Source: Podospora pseudoanserina
Lineage: Eukaryota; Ascomycota; Sordariomycetes; Sordariales; Podosporaceae
Reading direction: 5' to 3'
Length of the DNA: 64,000 nt
Assembly: GCF_035222485.1 (NCBI RefSeq)
Contig: NC_085923.1
Coordinates: 3,803,284 to 3,867,283, forward strand
Shown here piece by piece: positions 22,480-32,843 of this stretch (position 1 is its first letter; each line of letters begins with the position of its first letter). Position numbers and translations under genes: made by a program. The notes under the pieces are model-generated. The model had not been told where the DNA came from and searched no databases. It saw nothing but the letters and a program-made list of their open reading frames with translations.

Positions 22480-25400
22480 AGGAAATACTACCTTTAGATA
22501 TTATAGTCGAAGGAAAAACGATATTAATTATATTCGACATTATAAATATAGGACCCTCGAAGGATATAATCCTAGAGTAACTATAATATAAAGATTATAA
22601 CTTAGATATCGATTAGAGGGATAGTAGCTACCTACGATTAAAAGAGCCTTAAAAGTATCTAACTAACGATAGAAGATTAGGAGTACGTACGGAGTAAAGT
22701 ATAGGATAAGCACCTTCTACGGTACTACCGTAAGGAGTATAGGAAATAATAATATATTTTATTAATATAGGCGGTAAGATCGAAGAAGTAGGGTTAACGA
22801 CGTTAGTAGAGATATTAAAGGTTAATAAATACGTCTATTATAATAATATAAAGAAAGGTAAGAAAAAGGTAGTACCGGTAGAATATCGAGGATACCTAGC
22901 CTTTACGGCTAAATATTTAGAGGGGCTTCTAGAGCGAGGACTATAGGATTACGAAATTAAGTTAAAAGAAAGAGCTAAGCTACGGCTATTTAAGGTCTAC
23001 TATACTAACGATAAATAAAGTAAGGAGCTACGGAAATATTTAAACGAGAATTTAAAGAAAGGATATATTAAGAAGTTTATATCGCTAGTAAAATACCCTA
23101 TATTCTTTATACCGAAGAAGGACAGTAATTTATAACTATATATAGACTACTAGTAGCTAAATAACGAAACGATAAAAAATAATTACCCGCTACCGTTAAT
23201 ATTTAGATTACGGAGTTAACTAATAAAAGTATAATACTTTATACGCTTAAATATATCTATCGGGTACGCCTATATACGGATTAAAGAAAGAGATAAATAA
23301 AAAATAGCGTTTCGCATACCCTATAATTATTTCGAGTATTTCGTAATACTATTCGGATTAATTAATATGCCTATAACGTTTTAATCTCTTATTAATTATA
23401 CTATACGAAAGTACTTCGATAAAATAGTAGTATACTATCTTAACGACGTTCTTATTTACTTATATACTTTAAAGGAATATAAGCGATACGTATAAAAGAT
23501 ACTTAACGCGCTATACGGAGCCGGACTTTCCGTTAATAAAAAAAAGAGCGAGTTTTACGTATAGAAAATAGTATATTTAGGATATTTAATATCGCTAAGT
23601 AAGGTTCGTATAGAATTTAAGAAAATTACGGTAGTTAAAGACTAGCTTACGCCGTAATTATAAATATACGTTAGGGAATTCTTAAGGTTTACGAATTTCT
23701 ATTAGATATTTATCCGTAAGTATATAAGTATCGCGCGGTTATTTAACCATTTAACTAAAAAAGACGTAGAGTTCCGGTAGGGGTAGGAAGAAAAGTAGGC
23801 TTTCCAGGAGCTAAAAGAGGCTATTTTAGAGGACCCGGTACTTAAATTACTAAACCCTAGTCGATTATTTAAAGTCAAGGTAAACGTATTAAACTATATA
23901 ATTAATAGATAATTAGGATAGCGAAACGATAACGGTAAGCTATACCCGGTAGCCTTTTTTTCGAAGAAGCTCGAGGGAGTACGTTAAAACTACTTAATCC
24001 ACGATAAAGAGCTACTCGCTATTATCGAAGCGTTCGAGGAATAGAGGCTATACCTTAGCGGTACTAAGTATAAAGTATAGGTCTATACGGACCATAAGAA
24101 TCTACAGTACTTTATTACTACGAAAGTCTTTAATATACGGTAAATATAATAGTTAAAGTTTCTCTCGGAATTTAATTTTTAAATTAACTATAAAAAGGGT
24201 TCGGAAAACGCTAGGGCAGACGCACTTAGCCGGTAAACCAACTACTATAAAAATATACCTAAGGAGTTATTACTATTACTTAAGGAGGCGCTAAATAATA
24301 CCCTTAAGCATCCACTATAGCCGTAAATAGAGTATTACGCAGTATATTATAAGAAAACCACTTTTAGTAAATACTAAAGGAAATTAAATAACGATATTAT
24401 AGAGCAATACTAGCAGGAAAAGCTAGAGCCATAAGGTATTTAAAAGGATAATTAGGAAAGACTATAATATAAAAACCGAGTATACGTAAGGCTAAGTAAT
24501 AAGACGATACTAGTAATAGAGATTTACGTATTAAAGCTCGGAGGATATATAGGTATCGCTAAGACTATAGAAAAGATTAAGCAACACTTTAACTAACTAG
24601 GGATTAAAGATAACGTTAAAGAAACTATTTAATTATACTATATATACGAAAGAACGAAGGTTACGAGGCATAAGCCCTATAGATTTCTAGAGCTACTACC
24701 GGTAATAAAACGGCTATAAAGTTTAGTTACGATAGACTTTATTACTAAATTACTAAAATCTAAAAATACAATAACCGGCGTTAAATATAATAGTATATTA
24801 ACGGTAGTCGATAGACTTACTAAGTAAATATACTTCTTGCTTTATAAAGAAACTTAGTCGGTAGAATAACTAGCGGATATAGTACTACGGTATATTATAT
24901 TAATATATATATAGCTAAAGGAGTTTATTATAAACCGCGATACTAAATTCGTATCGAAATTTTAAAAAGCGTTAATAACGAGGCTAGGGGTAATAAATAA
25001 GGCGTCTTCGGCCTACTATCCTTAGACGGACGGTTAAATAGAACGGTTTAACTAAATCGTAAAACAGTACCTACGGAATTATATTAATTTCGAGCAAAAC
25101 GATTAAGTTAAATTATTACTTACGGTACAATTAATATATAATATATCGCTAACTAAAACGACTAAAGCTATACCGTTCTTCGCGAACTTCGATTATAAGG
25201 CAAACCTACGGTAAGGACCTGCGGTTAAAGTACCTAAGGCTAGGGTTAAAGTAAATAAAATATATATACTTTACGGTAAGCTTAAGCAAGAATTAAAGTT
25301 TATAAAGGAAAGGATACGGAAATACTATAATACTAAAAGGCTTAAAGGACCTTGCTTTAAGGGGGGGGATATAGTATTCCTTTCTATACGTAATTTACGT

Positions 25401-25790
25401 ACTAAAAAACCTAATAAGAAACTAAACCACAGAAGAGTAGGCCCATTTAAAGTTAAGAGGAAGATATCGGAAACGGTATTTAAACTAAAGCTACCCCGTA
25501 CAATACGTTTACGGTCACACACTTTCTATATCTTACTTCTGGAGCCCGCACCACAGGCAAGTAAGGCCAATACACAGGCAGTGGCGGAGGACGAAAAAAA
25601 AAAGTATAATGTGGAAAAAATATTAGATTTACGGTTTAATAAAGGCTAATTAAAGTATTTAGTTAGTTAATTAGGATATCCGGCTATAAATAACTCGTGG
25701 AAACCATAAGCATACCTTAACTACCTAAATAAGTAAAAAGAATTCTATTAGCGATATCCGGACCGACTAAAGCCCAAGAAAACCTCGATA
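22480..25790 (+). pseudogene. pol of copy A (protease-RT-RNase H-integrase-chromodomain), RIP-killed
   Basis: Motifs in order: a possible protease region near 22500; RT with LPLIF-like and GYAYIRI segments and the catalytic loop at 23433-23459, now Y-Y-L-N-D, where the second Asp position survives and the first has become Asn; RNase H YTDHKNLQ at 24084-24107; integrase TIDFITKLL at about 24729, NRDTKFV at about 24932 and SAYYP.TDG..ERFN at about 25008 (DDE core). A chromodomain (VEKILDLRFN ... GYPA.NNSW) lies at about 25605-25770. Dozens of stops interrupt the frame. Chromodomains of this type steer integration toward methylated H3K9 chromatin. Confidence 0.92.
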
Positions 25791-25850
25791 GGAATCGAAC
25801 CTGCGCCTTCGACGTAGTGGCCGACGTGCAATATATTATACTACGAGGTT
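25781..25850 (-). other. tRNA-like sequence in the retroelement 3' region (copy A)
   Basis: On the minus strand a 70-nt stretch has a perfect 7-bp acceptor-type stem (AACCTCG with CGAGGTT). It also has an A-box-like TAGTATAATATATTGC, a 5-bp anticodon-type stem with a 6-nt loop, and a B-box-like GGTTCGATTCC. It looks like a tRNA gene captured by the element and altered by RIP. The short anticodon loop and weak T stem mean it is probably not functional now, and I do not assign an anticodon. The same 70-nt unit is present at 63233-63302 in copy B. Confidence 0.55.
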
Positions 25851-25992
25851 AGAAGGTATAAAAGGGACCTAGGTATAAAGACTATTACGTATTTTAACTA
25901 CCTTGGGAGGTGGAAGGTATGCCCTCGGCAATATCCTAAAGGGTTAGGAAGGAAGGACCGGCCGTACCCGGGTCTAGAGAAAGATTAGGCGG

Positions 25993-26509
25993 CTAGTTAA
26001 AAGCTAAAGAAGGGTTTAGGAAAGAAAGATTAGGGGGAGTAGCGAAAGCATTCGCCGCCGGCGGGCTATACGGGGTAGTAAGCCGCGCGGGAAACTCTCT
26101 CTTTTCCTTATTAAGGAGCCGAGACTCGTAACGAAAAGCAGTAAGGGCCCGAGCCTTAAGGGCACGCGATTGTACTTTAAGACAAAGAAGCTTACTTAAG
26201 GTAACCTGTTTTTCGGCATCCAGGCGTTCCTTCTCCCTAATCAAAGAACGAACTACGGGACCAGTTAACGAGGGAAGGGAACGGCCGAAGAAGAGACTTA
26301 CGATCTACACCATAGACGTTATAATAGGAACGACTCGACTTAATACACGGGAGATACCGCTCGTATCGAGGAAAAGCCATACACTCGAGGTTATTCTCTT
26401 TATAGTAAGTGCACTCGGGTATAATAAAGCTAAATTTCTCGAGGAAACATATTTAATCGCGGCGACGGTCGGTACTCGTACGAGTTAATTTCTTTATACG
26501 ATTAGACAT
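25993..26509 (-). pseudogene. antisense Zn2Cys6-like gene carried by the retrotransposon (copy A)
   Basis: On the strand opposite to gag-pol, exon 1 26509-26302 and exon 2 26252-25993 flank a 49-bp intron with consensus signals (gtaagt, branch gttaac, tag). They would encode 155 aa. Exon 1 opens MSNRIKKLTR and has one RIP-type TAA at codon 19. It then shows Cys or Tyr at spacing X2, X6, X8, X2, X6, exactly the Zn(II)2Cys6 pattern with three of the six ligands turned into Tyr (TGT to TAT). Exon 2 is open for 86 codons, is rich in Lys, Glu, Leu and Arg (IREKERLDAEKQVTLSKLL), likely helical, and ends in a Pro/Ala/Phe tail. A binuclear zinc-cluster DNA-binding protein is the best reading. Expression today is unlikely. 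Confidence 0.68.
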
Positions 26510-26610
26510 AATAGCTAAGGTAAGAAGGGAGAGAAAGGCTTACTATAGAAATGCGGAAGAAATGGGGATCGGTAACTATTTTAGGAATACGGTCGCCGGG
26601 GCGTCGACCT

Positions 26611-26621
26611 GAGAAAAGGGG
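26611..26621 (+). other. polypurine tract
   Basis: gagaaaagggg lies 5 bases before the start of the 3' LTR, where the plus-strand primer of an LTR retroelement is expected. Confidence 0.6.
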
Positions 26622-26626
26622 CATTA

Positions 26627-27075
26627 TATTATAGTTAACCCAACAGCAGGCCGCGCCACATGTAGGGCGTAGGACGCCCCTAACCTATCGTTAAGGAGGT
26701 CAGGGGATAACCAATTAGGGGTAAGCAAAAGCGCTATGGCGCCAAGGCTCATAAGCACTCTGCAGGATGCAATGTGCTAGGAGTGATCAGAGGGATAGCA
26801 CGACGAGCACTTCGCAGGATGCAATATGCTAGGAGTGATCGGGGCCGTAGCAGGGCGAGCACCTCACGGTCCTGAGGTCTATATATACGGAGGAACTGGC
26901 CGGTGTAGATAGACAGTTCCGCAGTATGCAATACAAGTTACAATCGTTGGTATTCAGACTATTGTAATAGAGACAAGCCGTTGTTGTACACTATTTAGCT
27001 GTACCGGACCAGGATTGTTCAGAAGTGCCTTCAACCAGTGTCCCTTTCAGAGGTTCTGGATAGGGGTTCGTCACA
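26627..27075 (+). repeat. 3' LTR of copy A
   Basis: 449 bp, TATTATAG (RIPped TGTCACAG) to TTCGTCACA. Its right half is nearly free of RIP and so shows the best-preserved R-U5 of the family in this window. It is followed by the target duplicate gtaag. Confidence 0.93.
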
Positions 27076-27080
27076 GTAAG

Positions 27081-28697
27081 TAGGTATCTTGGATACCTAT
27101 GTAAGAGGTCTTCAGGTCACGCATATATGGCAGAATAGGGCGGTCTCGCCTACCTAGGACGAAATCCGAAACATTCCGAAAAGTGACAAATATTTATCAG
27201 GTATCGGAAATTACTCAGTGAATCTTTACCGCCATCGACCACGACTCGTTCACTGGTCTTTCCGTGTGAGGAAGACATTGAGTCTCCGGCCCCATCTTGA
27301 TTGGACAGAGAGCGGCGCAACACCACATAATGTAATGTGAATGCGCCAGTTATTACCGCAATTTCACCAGCTTGTAGACAAGGAGCTTAAATCGCTCCTT
27401 TCGCCGGTTTCAAAACTTTCGTGAAATGTCCACCAGCCTTGCAAACTGGCGTAGCGTCATTATCAATCACAGGCCAGCGGCTCAGAGCAAACCTGCTTTC
27501 ACCAAGACATGCAGCCCAATATTGTCTGAGCCAGCCAACCATCAGTGATCAGTGGCCTCAAGACATGCAGATTCCAAAAGTGTCGGCCGCTGATCTATCG
27601 TTTTTCGACCTTTTTAGTGGACAGATCGTCGTGATTCGTGGATTTGGTTTGGATCAAGTCATGGAAGGCATTTTAATTAAGTCCTTTTGTTGGCTTGACC
27701 TGCGGACATGATAAGCGGCCAGGCCCTATACTAGGAGAGTTCCGGGCCGGTTCCGAGGGTGGGTTCCGGCCGCCGCCTTGGTTGCCAAGTTTAACTCAGG
27801 TTGCCAGTAAAGTCTGTGATGCCCCAAACTTGGCTGACCTGCACTGACTTATTGCCCACCCTGGAACTTTCGATTTGAGATACGCTGGTTCGCTAGGTAG
27901 CTAGCTAGCCGAATCCATCCGACGACAAACACCAACCCAGGAGATCTTGAAGCTTTGGTTAGTGACCACAGTACCACAACGAAATCTTAGAGTAAGCAAG
28001 GTACCGAAGGTTATTTGGAGAAATCAGGGTAGAAGTACACACGCAGTGTAGTTTGTATCAGGAAGATCTAGTACATTCTTGGAGTACATTCTTGGTAGTT
28101 CCGGACACTGCCCAGACCATTCCATATTTGTCAAAAGCCAATGCCGCTGCCTGGACCTGGTAGACATCCGGGAAGGCGTTGAGCCGCACCAGTCAGCCCA
28201 TGACAGTGGACCACCAACAAGGTTGCATGTGACCCGCAGATGCGCCATCGACAAGGCTATCAGTCCCTGTTCCCAGGGAGAGACTCGCAACAGAGTTTGA
28301 TAACGGACAGTTGACCAATAAATCTAGTATCCTCGCCATCCCCCCTGCCGGCTGAGATTTTGGACTTCGTTGGGTTCCATTCGATCCGCCAAACGCCCTG
28401 GGCTGGGCCGGCCCTGCATAAATCTTTCGCTAGGTGTGGGTCATGACTTGTCCGATGGGGCTTTGATCTTATATCGACAAGCAAGATGGTTACGACTTTC
28501 AAAATGGCATGATATCTCGACATTGTCGATGAGTAGGACGGCTATGACATGAGCTACTTCATCTTTTTGATAGCCAGCTTAAGATCCAGGCGTTTGCTCT
28601 TGGAAGAAGTATAAGAGCCCTTCGTCTGCCTTGCCCTGTCTTGACACTTGCTCTTCATTGAAAACATCACACCAACACGAGAGCTGCAACGCTTATC
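27081..28697. other. intergenic region right of copy A
   Basis: Base composition returns to normal from about 27240. A few open frames of under 100 codons exist on both strands, but none shows a motif. A tagctagctagcc run lies near 27896. The region presumably includes the promoter of the secreted protein that starts at 28698. Confidence 0.45.
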
Positions 28698-31102
28698 ATG
28701 ACCAAGTCCTTCGCCCGCCCCCCATGGGGCGTTCTGGCAGTTGGGGCCATGATCATGGTCCCGTCTGCTCTTGCTGCTATTCGCCTCGATATAGGCCCTC
28801 GAAACGTCCAGGTTGCCGAGATCACACCTGGTGCCGACATCAGACGCGACAAGCAAGAAGTTCTGTTCAACGAACCAGACTCAGACTTTGATCTCCCGCT
28901 TCGCTGCAAGCCGGCTCAGGGCAAGCTTCTCACACTCACCGACGACGAAAAGTGGGCTGCCTGCTGCCCGCCCGGTTCTCGACTGCTCGGCACGATTAAC
29001 ACGGCGTTTGACTGCTGTGGCGAGGGTCATGACTTGGCAGGAAGCAAAGATACGGGATGGACATGTTGTCCTTCGGGCTACGAGTATGATGGCACCAAGT
29101 GCAAAGACCCAAAACCTCTCTGTCCCAACGGAATGGAGCTCGTGGACGGGAAGTGTGTATGTCCACCCGGGACTACCCGGCTGCGGATGGAACCTGTGAG
29201 CCAAACACGGCCAGTGGAGGTGATAGCAATGGGGGAAACCAGGCCGGAAAGCATCCTTCAGGTCCTTGTTCATCAGAAATCTCCTCCGGTACGACCACCA
29301 CATCACCGTTTCTGTATGACCATACCTAGTTTCCCAGGCCAGCTAACTCGTTGACAGGAAAATGCTACCTCTTTAAGATGGACAACGGCGAGTATCTCGG
29401 TTTCAACAAGAAGTGGTACGCTGCGTCTAAGCCTTCCCGCGATCACCAGATGGGCAAGTTCAAGCTCTGCAAGACCAAGGCCTGCCTCGATTCCGAGTCT
29501 AGCGAGATCAACCCCGGTGATCCCATTCGCATTCTAGACCTTCACGGTGAACCGAATAGCGGCAAGGACCCCAACCAGTGGCTCAATAACGCACAAAACG
29601 GAGGCCACATTGCCCGTACACCCAAGTTTGAGGATGCCGGCGTGTTCACAATCAGCAAATGGACCGAGGGCAAATACTGCATCTCAGGCCTGGAGACCGG
29701 CGTCGGTCCTACTTGTCCCAGTGATAGTCCTGCCCTGACGTTCAACACCCTCGATACTGAGAGCTGCTTACCTCTTGAGCTGGTGACGGTGCCTTGCAAC
29801 ATCCGCGACCCCACCAACAACTGTTTATGGTCGGGAAGCCAGCAAAAGCCATGTCCCACGGGGTTTTCGTGCCTACATAACGGACAATCCCCCGGACAGT
29901 TTCCAAGTGGTCAAAGTCCTGGTGGTCAAAATCCTGGCAGCCAAAGTCCTGCTGGCCAAAGTCCTGGTAGTCAGTTCCCAGGTGGACAGTTTCCCGATGG
30001 GTACTTTCCTAATGGACAGAACCCAGGTGATCGGTTTCCTGGTGGCCAGAACCCAGGTGGTCAGTTTCCCGGCGGTCAGAACCCAAGTGGTCAAAACCCA
30101 GGGGGACAGAATCCCGGTGGTCAGTTTCCAAGTGGCCAGATTCCCGGTGGTCAGTTTCCTGGTGGCCAGTTTCCTGGTGGCCAGTTTCCCGACGGACAGA
30201 ACCCTGGTGGCCAGTTTCCTGGTGGCCAGTTTCCCGACGGACAGAACCCTGGTGGACAAAATCCTGGATGCCGCCCTCCTCCGACTGGGACACTTACGCC
30301 GGGAGTTGGCGCAACTCCGACCTGCCCGCCTGGACAGCCATGGAAGGATGGAACCTGTGTTATCACCATCACCGATTGTGCTGACCGGGCTCATCACGAG
30401 TTTGGCGATACGTCGTATAATCCGGCGAACTTCCCCTGTTCCATTGGTCGGGAGCGTCCGTGCCGTGGTGAGCAAGTTCAAGACTGGAAGCCAGCCAACC
30501 TTCCTTGGACTGGCACTTACCGCCAGCCTGGACCCCCTCAGCCTTATGAAACGACGATCAACTTTGACTTTGATGTCGTAATGAGTATTGTCGATGTCGA
30601 AGCCCAGAGCGAGCACTTTTTGGTTAACCTTGACGGCACGTTTTGGGGCGAGACAGGGGGTGAGCGAGGGTACAAGAATCAGTATATCGGCAACTATAAT
30701 GACCCAGAGTGGTGTCTTTTGAATGGATATACAAGAGGATATTTCTTGATTCCGAAGGGTATGTTGTCTTCTTTCCTCTACCTATGCGTCCCACTCTGAT
30801 AAATTATCTCGACTTATCATTGTTGACACTGTCTGCATCACAGGGCAACATTGACCATTGAATGGCCTCAGGGAACGGGCAAGTACCAAAATGATGGGGG
30901 CGGTAACTGGTGGTACGGCATTGCACGCTACCGGTTCGACAAGCTGTGCGATCCCAGCAGGTGTCTACCTGATTGCGCTGTTGAGAAGGAGAAGGAGGCT
31001 CAACAGTTGAGATTGCAGCTGCAGAGAGAAGGGAAGTGGCCATCTGTTGCAAGCTCGCAGGGAAAGCAGTGGGGTTACTACGATCAGAAGGTCGTGGCCT
31101 GA
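28698..31102 (+). CDS. secreted Cys-rich protein with GGQxP pentapeptide repeats; reading frame disturbed
   Basis: The N-terminal signal peptide ends near ALA (residues 1-27). A Cys-rich part follows (WAACCPPGSRLLG, FDCCGEGHDL, GWTCCPSGYEYDG, CPNGMELVDGKCVCPPGTT), then a domain starting CYLFKMDNGEYLGF. About 26 GGQ(F/N)P pentapeptides come next, then another small Cys motif and a C-terminal domain (FDFDVVMSIVDVEAQ, WGETGGERGY). Exon 1 28698-29288 and exon 2 from 29358 are joined by a 69-bp intron; the last exon is 30844-31102. The frame slips by one base at about 29176-29178, in a C run, just before ADGTCEPN. The obvious donor at 30759 does not keep frame with 30844, while a weak donor at 30763 does. 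It is either a recent pseudogene or carries sequence errors. A surface or wall-associated role is likely; the family is not recognised. Confidence 0.62.
29882..30268 (+). repeat. tandem 15-bp coding repeat (GGQFP/GGQNP)
   Basis: About 26 degenerate 15-bp units of the ggtggtcagtttcct / ggtggacagaaccct type encode Gly-Gly-Gln-Phe/Asn-Pro. The unit stays in frame throughout. Such repeats are typical of extended stalks in surface proteins and change copy number easily. Confidence 0.9.
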
Positions 31103-32843
31103 GGGTCTAAGGTACCTTGAAATGAATTGACCGAAAGGGCTGAGGATAGGAGTTACTGCTCGGTTTTGACAGATCTAAAGACGACAGTACACAAAAACAC
31201 TGTCACCCGCATGAACCCCAAGGCAACGCTTCTGATGCTGAGAACCACTGAACGTTCGGCAGAGGCTTTTTCATGATGGTCCTTAGGCAGGCAGGTCTAA
31301 TCATGGTCACTTTCCATTGTATAATCAGGTATTTGGACCACGGGGCTTGTGATTGGCTAGGTTTGAAACCGCATATATGCTCGAGGACGGCCCAGCAGGT
31401 CGAGGGGAATGCAAGCGACCAGGACAATCACTCTGCTCGAATTATCCGTTACCCGTACCTGGACATCAATTGAAAAGCGACCAGAAGTAGGCTGCGCGAG
31501 ACTGCAGCCATTGATAATGAACCTGGGGATGCTGTCGAGGAGACAAAAAAGGAACTTGGGATTGAAGGTGAAGGTGTCATCAGATAAACCTCTTTTGGAA
31601 CCAAGTCATCCAATTTCTTTCTTGGTTCCATGTGCTGGGGCCAGACCCACTGTGGGATTTCATGCAAGCAAATTCCTGGGAAAGCCATTGGCCAGCACTT
31701 TGTTGGCCGGCCCAACGATCCGGATTGCCAGGCCCACCAGCTGCCCCAGGCCCACCTCCCCGCATTCTAACCCTGTTCATTCCGCGGCCCGCCCGATGGT
31801 TTCTCCCAGCTCCATTCCCCTTTCATCCGGACTTTCTCCTGCCCCTGCAACATGCGCCGCTCTTTTCTTGTTTCGTTGACGTGATGAGGTGCCATTGATG
31901 GATCGTCGCTTTTCTGTCCATCACCCTCATTGCGTTGGGGGACAGGCAATATCCCCTATAGTACCCAGTCACTCCGTACAGTACATGCACACACTGACAG
32001 GTCGCGTGAGGTGGATTGCGTGCATCCAGTGCTCTTTCTTGGTGCTAACCCCATTGGCGAGCTTTCAGCGTTGCATTCCAGGTTCTGCTGTTCCGGGCCT
32101 TCTTCTCCCGTCGGCATCCTCTCGCCCAACATCCCGGGCCAGCTCTGCCAGCCAAAGTCCAGCGGCAGGTGCTCTCGCATTCGTCAAATTGCACAAGGTG
32201 AGATGACTTGACCACAGAAGAGGTCTGTGTGGAAGCGTCATGCAGACAGTCAACACCCACGGCCGTCACGCCAGTCAACCGGGTATCGGTCACCTCGCGG
32301 CCTCCATTGAAAGTCCCAATGGCATGGGATTATTGTCTGGAACCGAGCACTTTATACGAAATTGCTCCCCAAAATTGCTTCACCAACACCACACCAGCAC
32401 CATCCGTCACCAGGTGTTCCCCATCATGCAGGGGGGCAGCCTTCGGTACACCCTGTCCGCTTCGCCGTTTGGGTCGCCCCTCAGGAAGGCTGATACCCAT
32501 GGAAGTTCCCCAGTTGAGTCCATACCCCGCTCATGGTGCAACGACGGACTGTCGACTAGCCTTGTTGGCATTTTGAAGGATTGCCCCCCTGGGCCTTGAT
32601 GGACTCCCCTCTTGATCCGTGCTTGTTAACCGTCCTCAAGGGTCCGCCGAGGAGCGATGGCCCGTCATTGGAAGGGCTACTTGAACACCGGGTATGCACG
32701 CACGGGAGTCTGTGGCCTTTTGCTTTCTTCTTTTGTTCTTTTGGGACTTCTGCCGCACCATCTGACGACAACCTCTTTGGGCGGCATCCAGCACACAGCA
32801 ACACTGAGCAAGGTGGCAACATCCCACCGAGAGTCAGGTCGCC
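31103..32843. other. intergenic region
   Basis: About 1.7 kb between the secreted protein and the sugar transporter. Pyrimidine-rich stretches (31730-31860) and short frames are present without recognisable motifs. Promoter and leader of the transporter are likely here. Confidence 0.45.

Larger units (their letters stand above)
19596..27075 (+). mobile_element. Ty3/Gypsy chromovirus, complete but RIP-inactivated (copy A)
   Basis: A 7,480-bp LTR retrotransposon with two 449-bp LTRs (TG...CA) and a 5-bp target duplication gtaag at 19591-19595 and 27076-27080. The internal order is gag with a zinc-knuckle relic, protease region, reverse transcriptase, RNase H, integrase and a C-terminal chromodomain, which defines the chromovirus branch of Ty3/Gypsy. 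A 70-nt tRNA-like sequence and an antisense gene lie between pol and the 3' LTR. CpA and TpG are almost absent from the interior while CpG is common. Gln and Trp codons have become stops, so no sense frame survives. The outer LTR parts and the antisense gene are less damaged than gag-pol. Confidence 0.95.

Noticed and set aside
27421-27711. 96-codon plus-strand frame right of copy A
   Set aside because: It starts with a non-ATG codon and shows no domain or codon signal.
29157-29216. A possible 60-bp intron (gtgtat...ccag) that would avoid the frameshift in the Cys-rich secreted protein
   Set aside because: It would delete a well-formed CVCPPGTT...ADGTCEP Cys motif. A single lost C explains the data better, though transcript data could overturn this.
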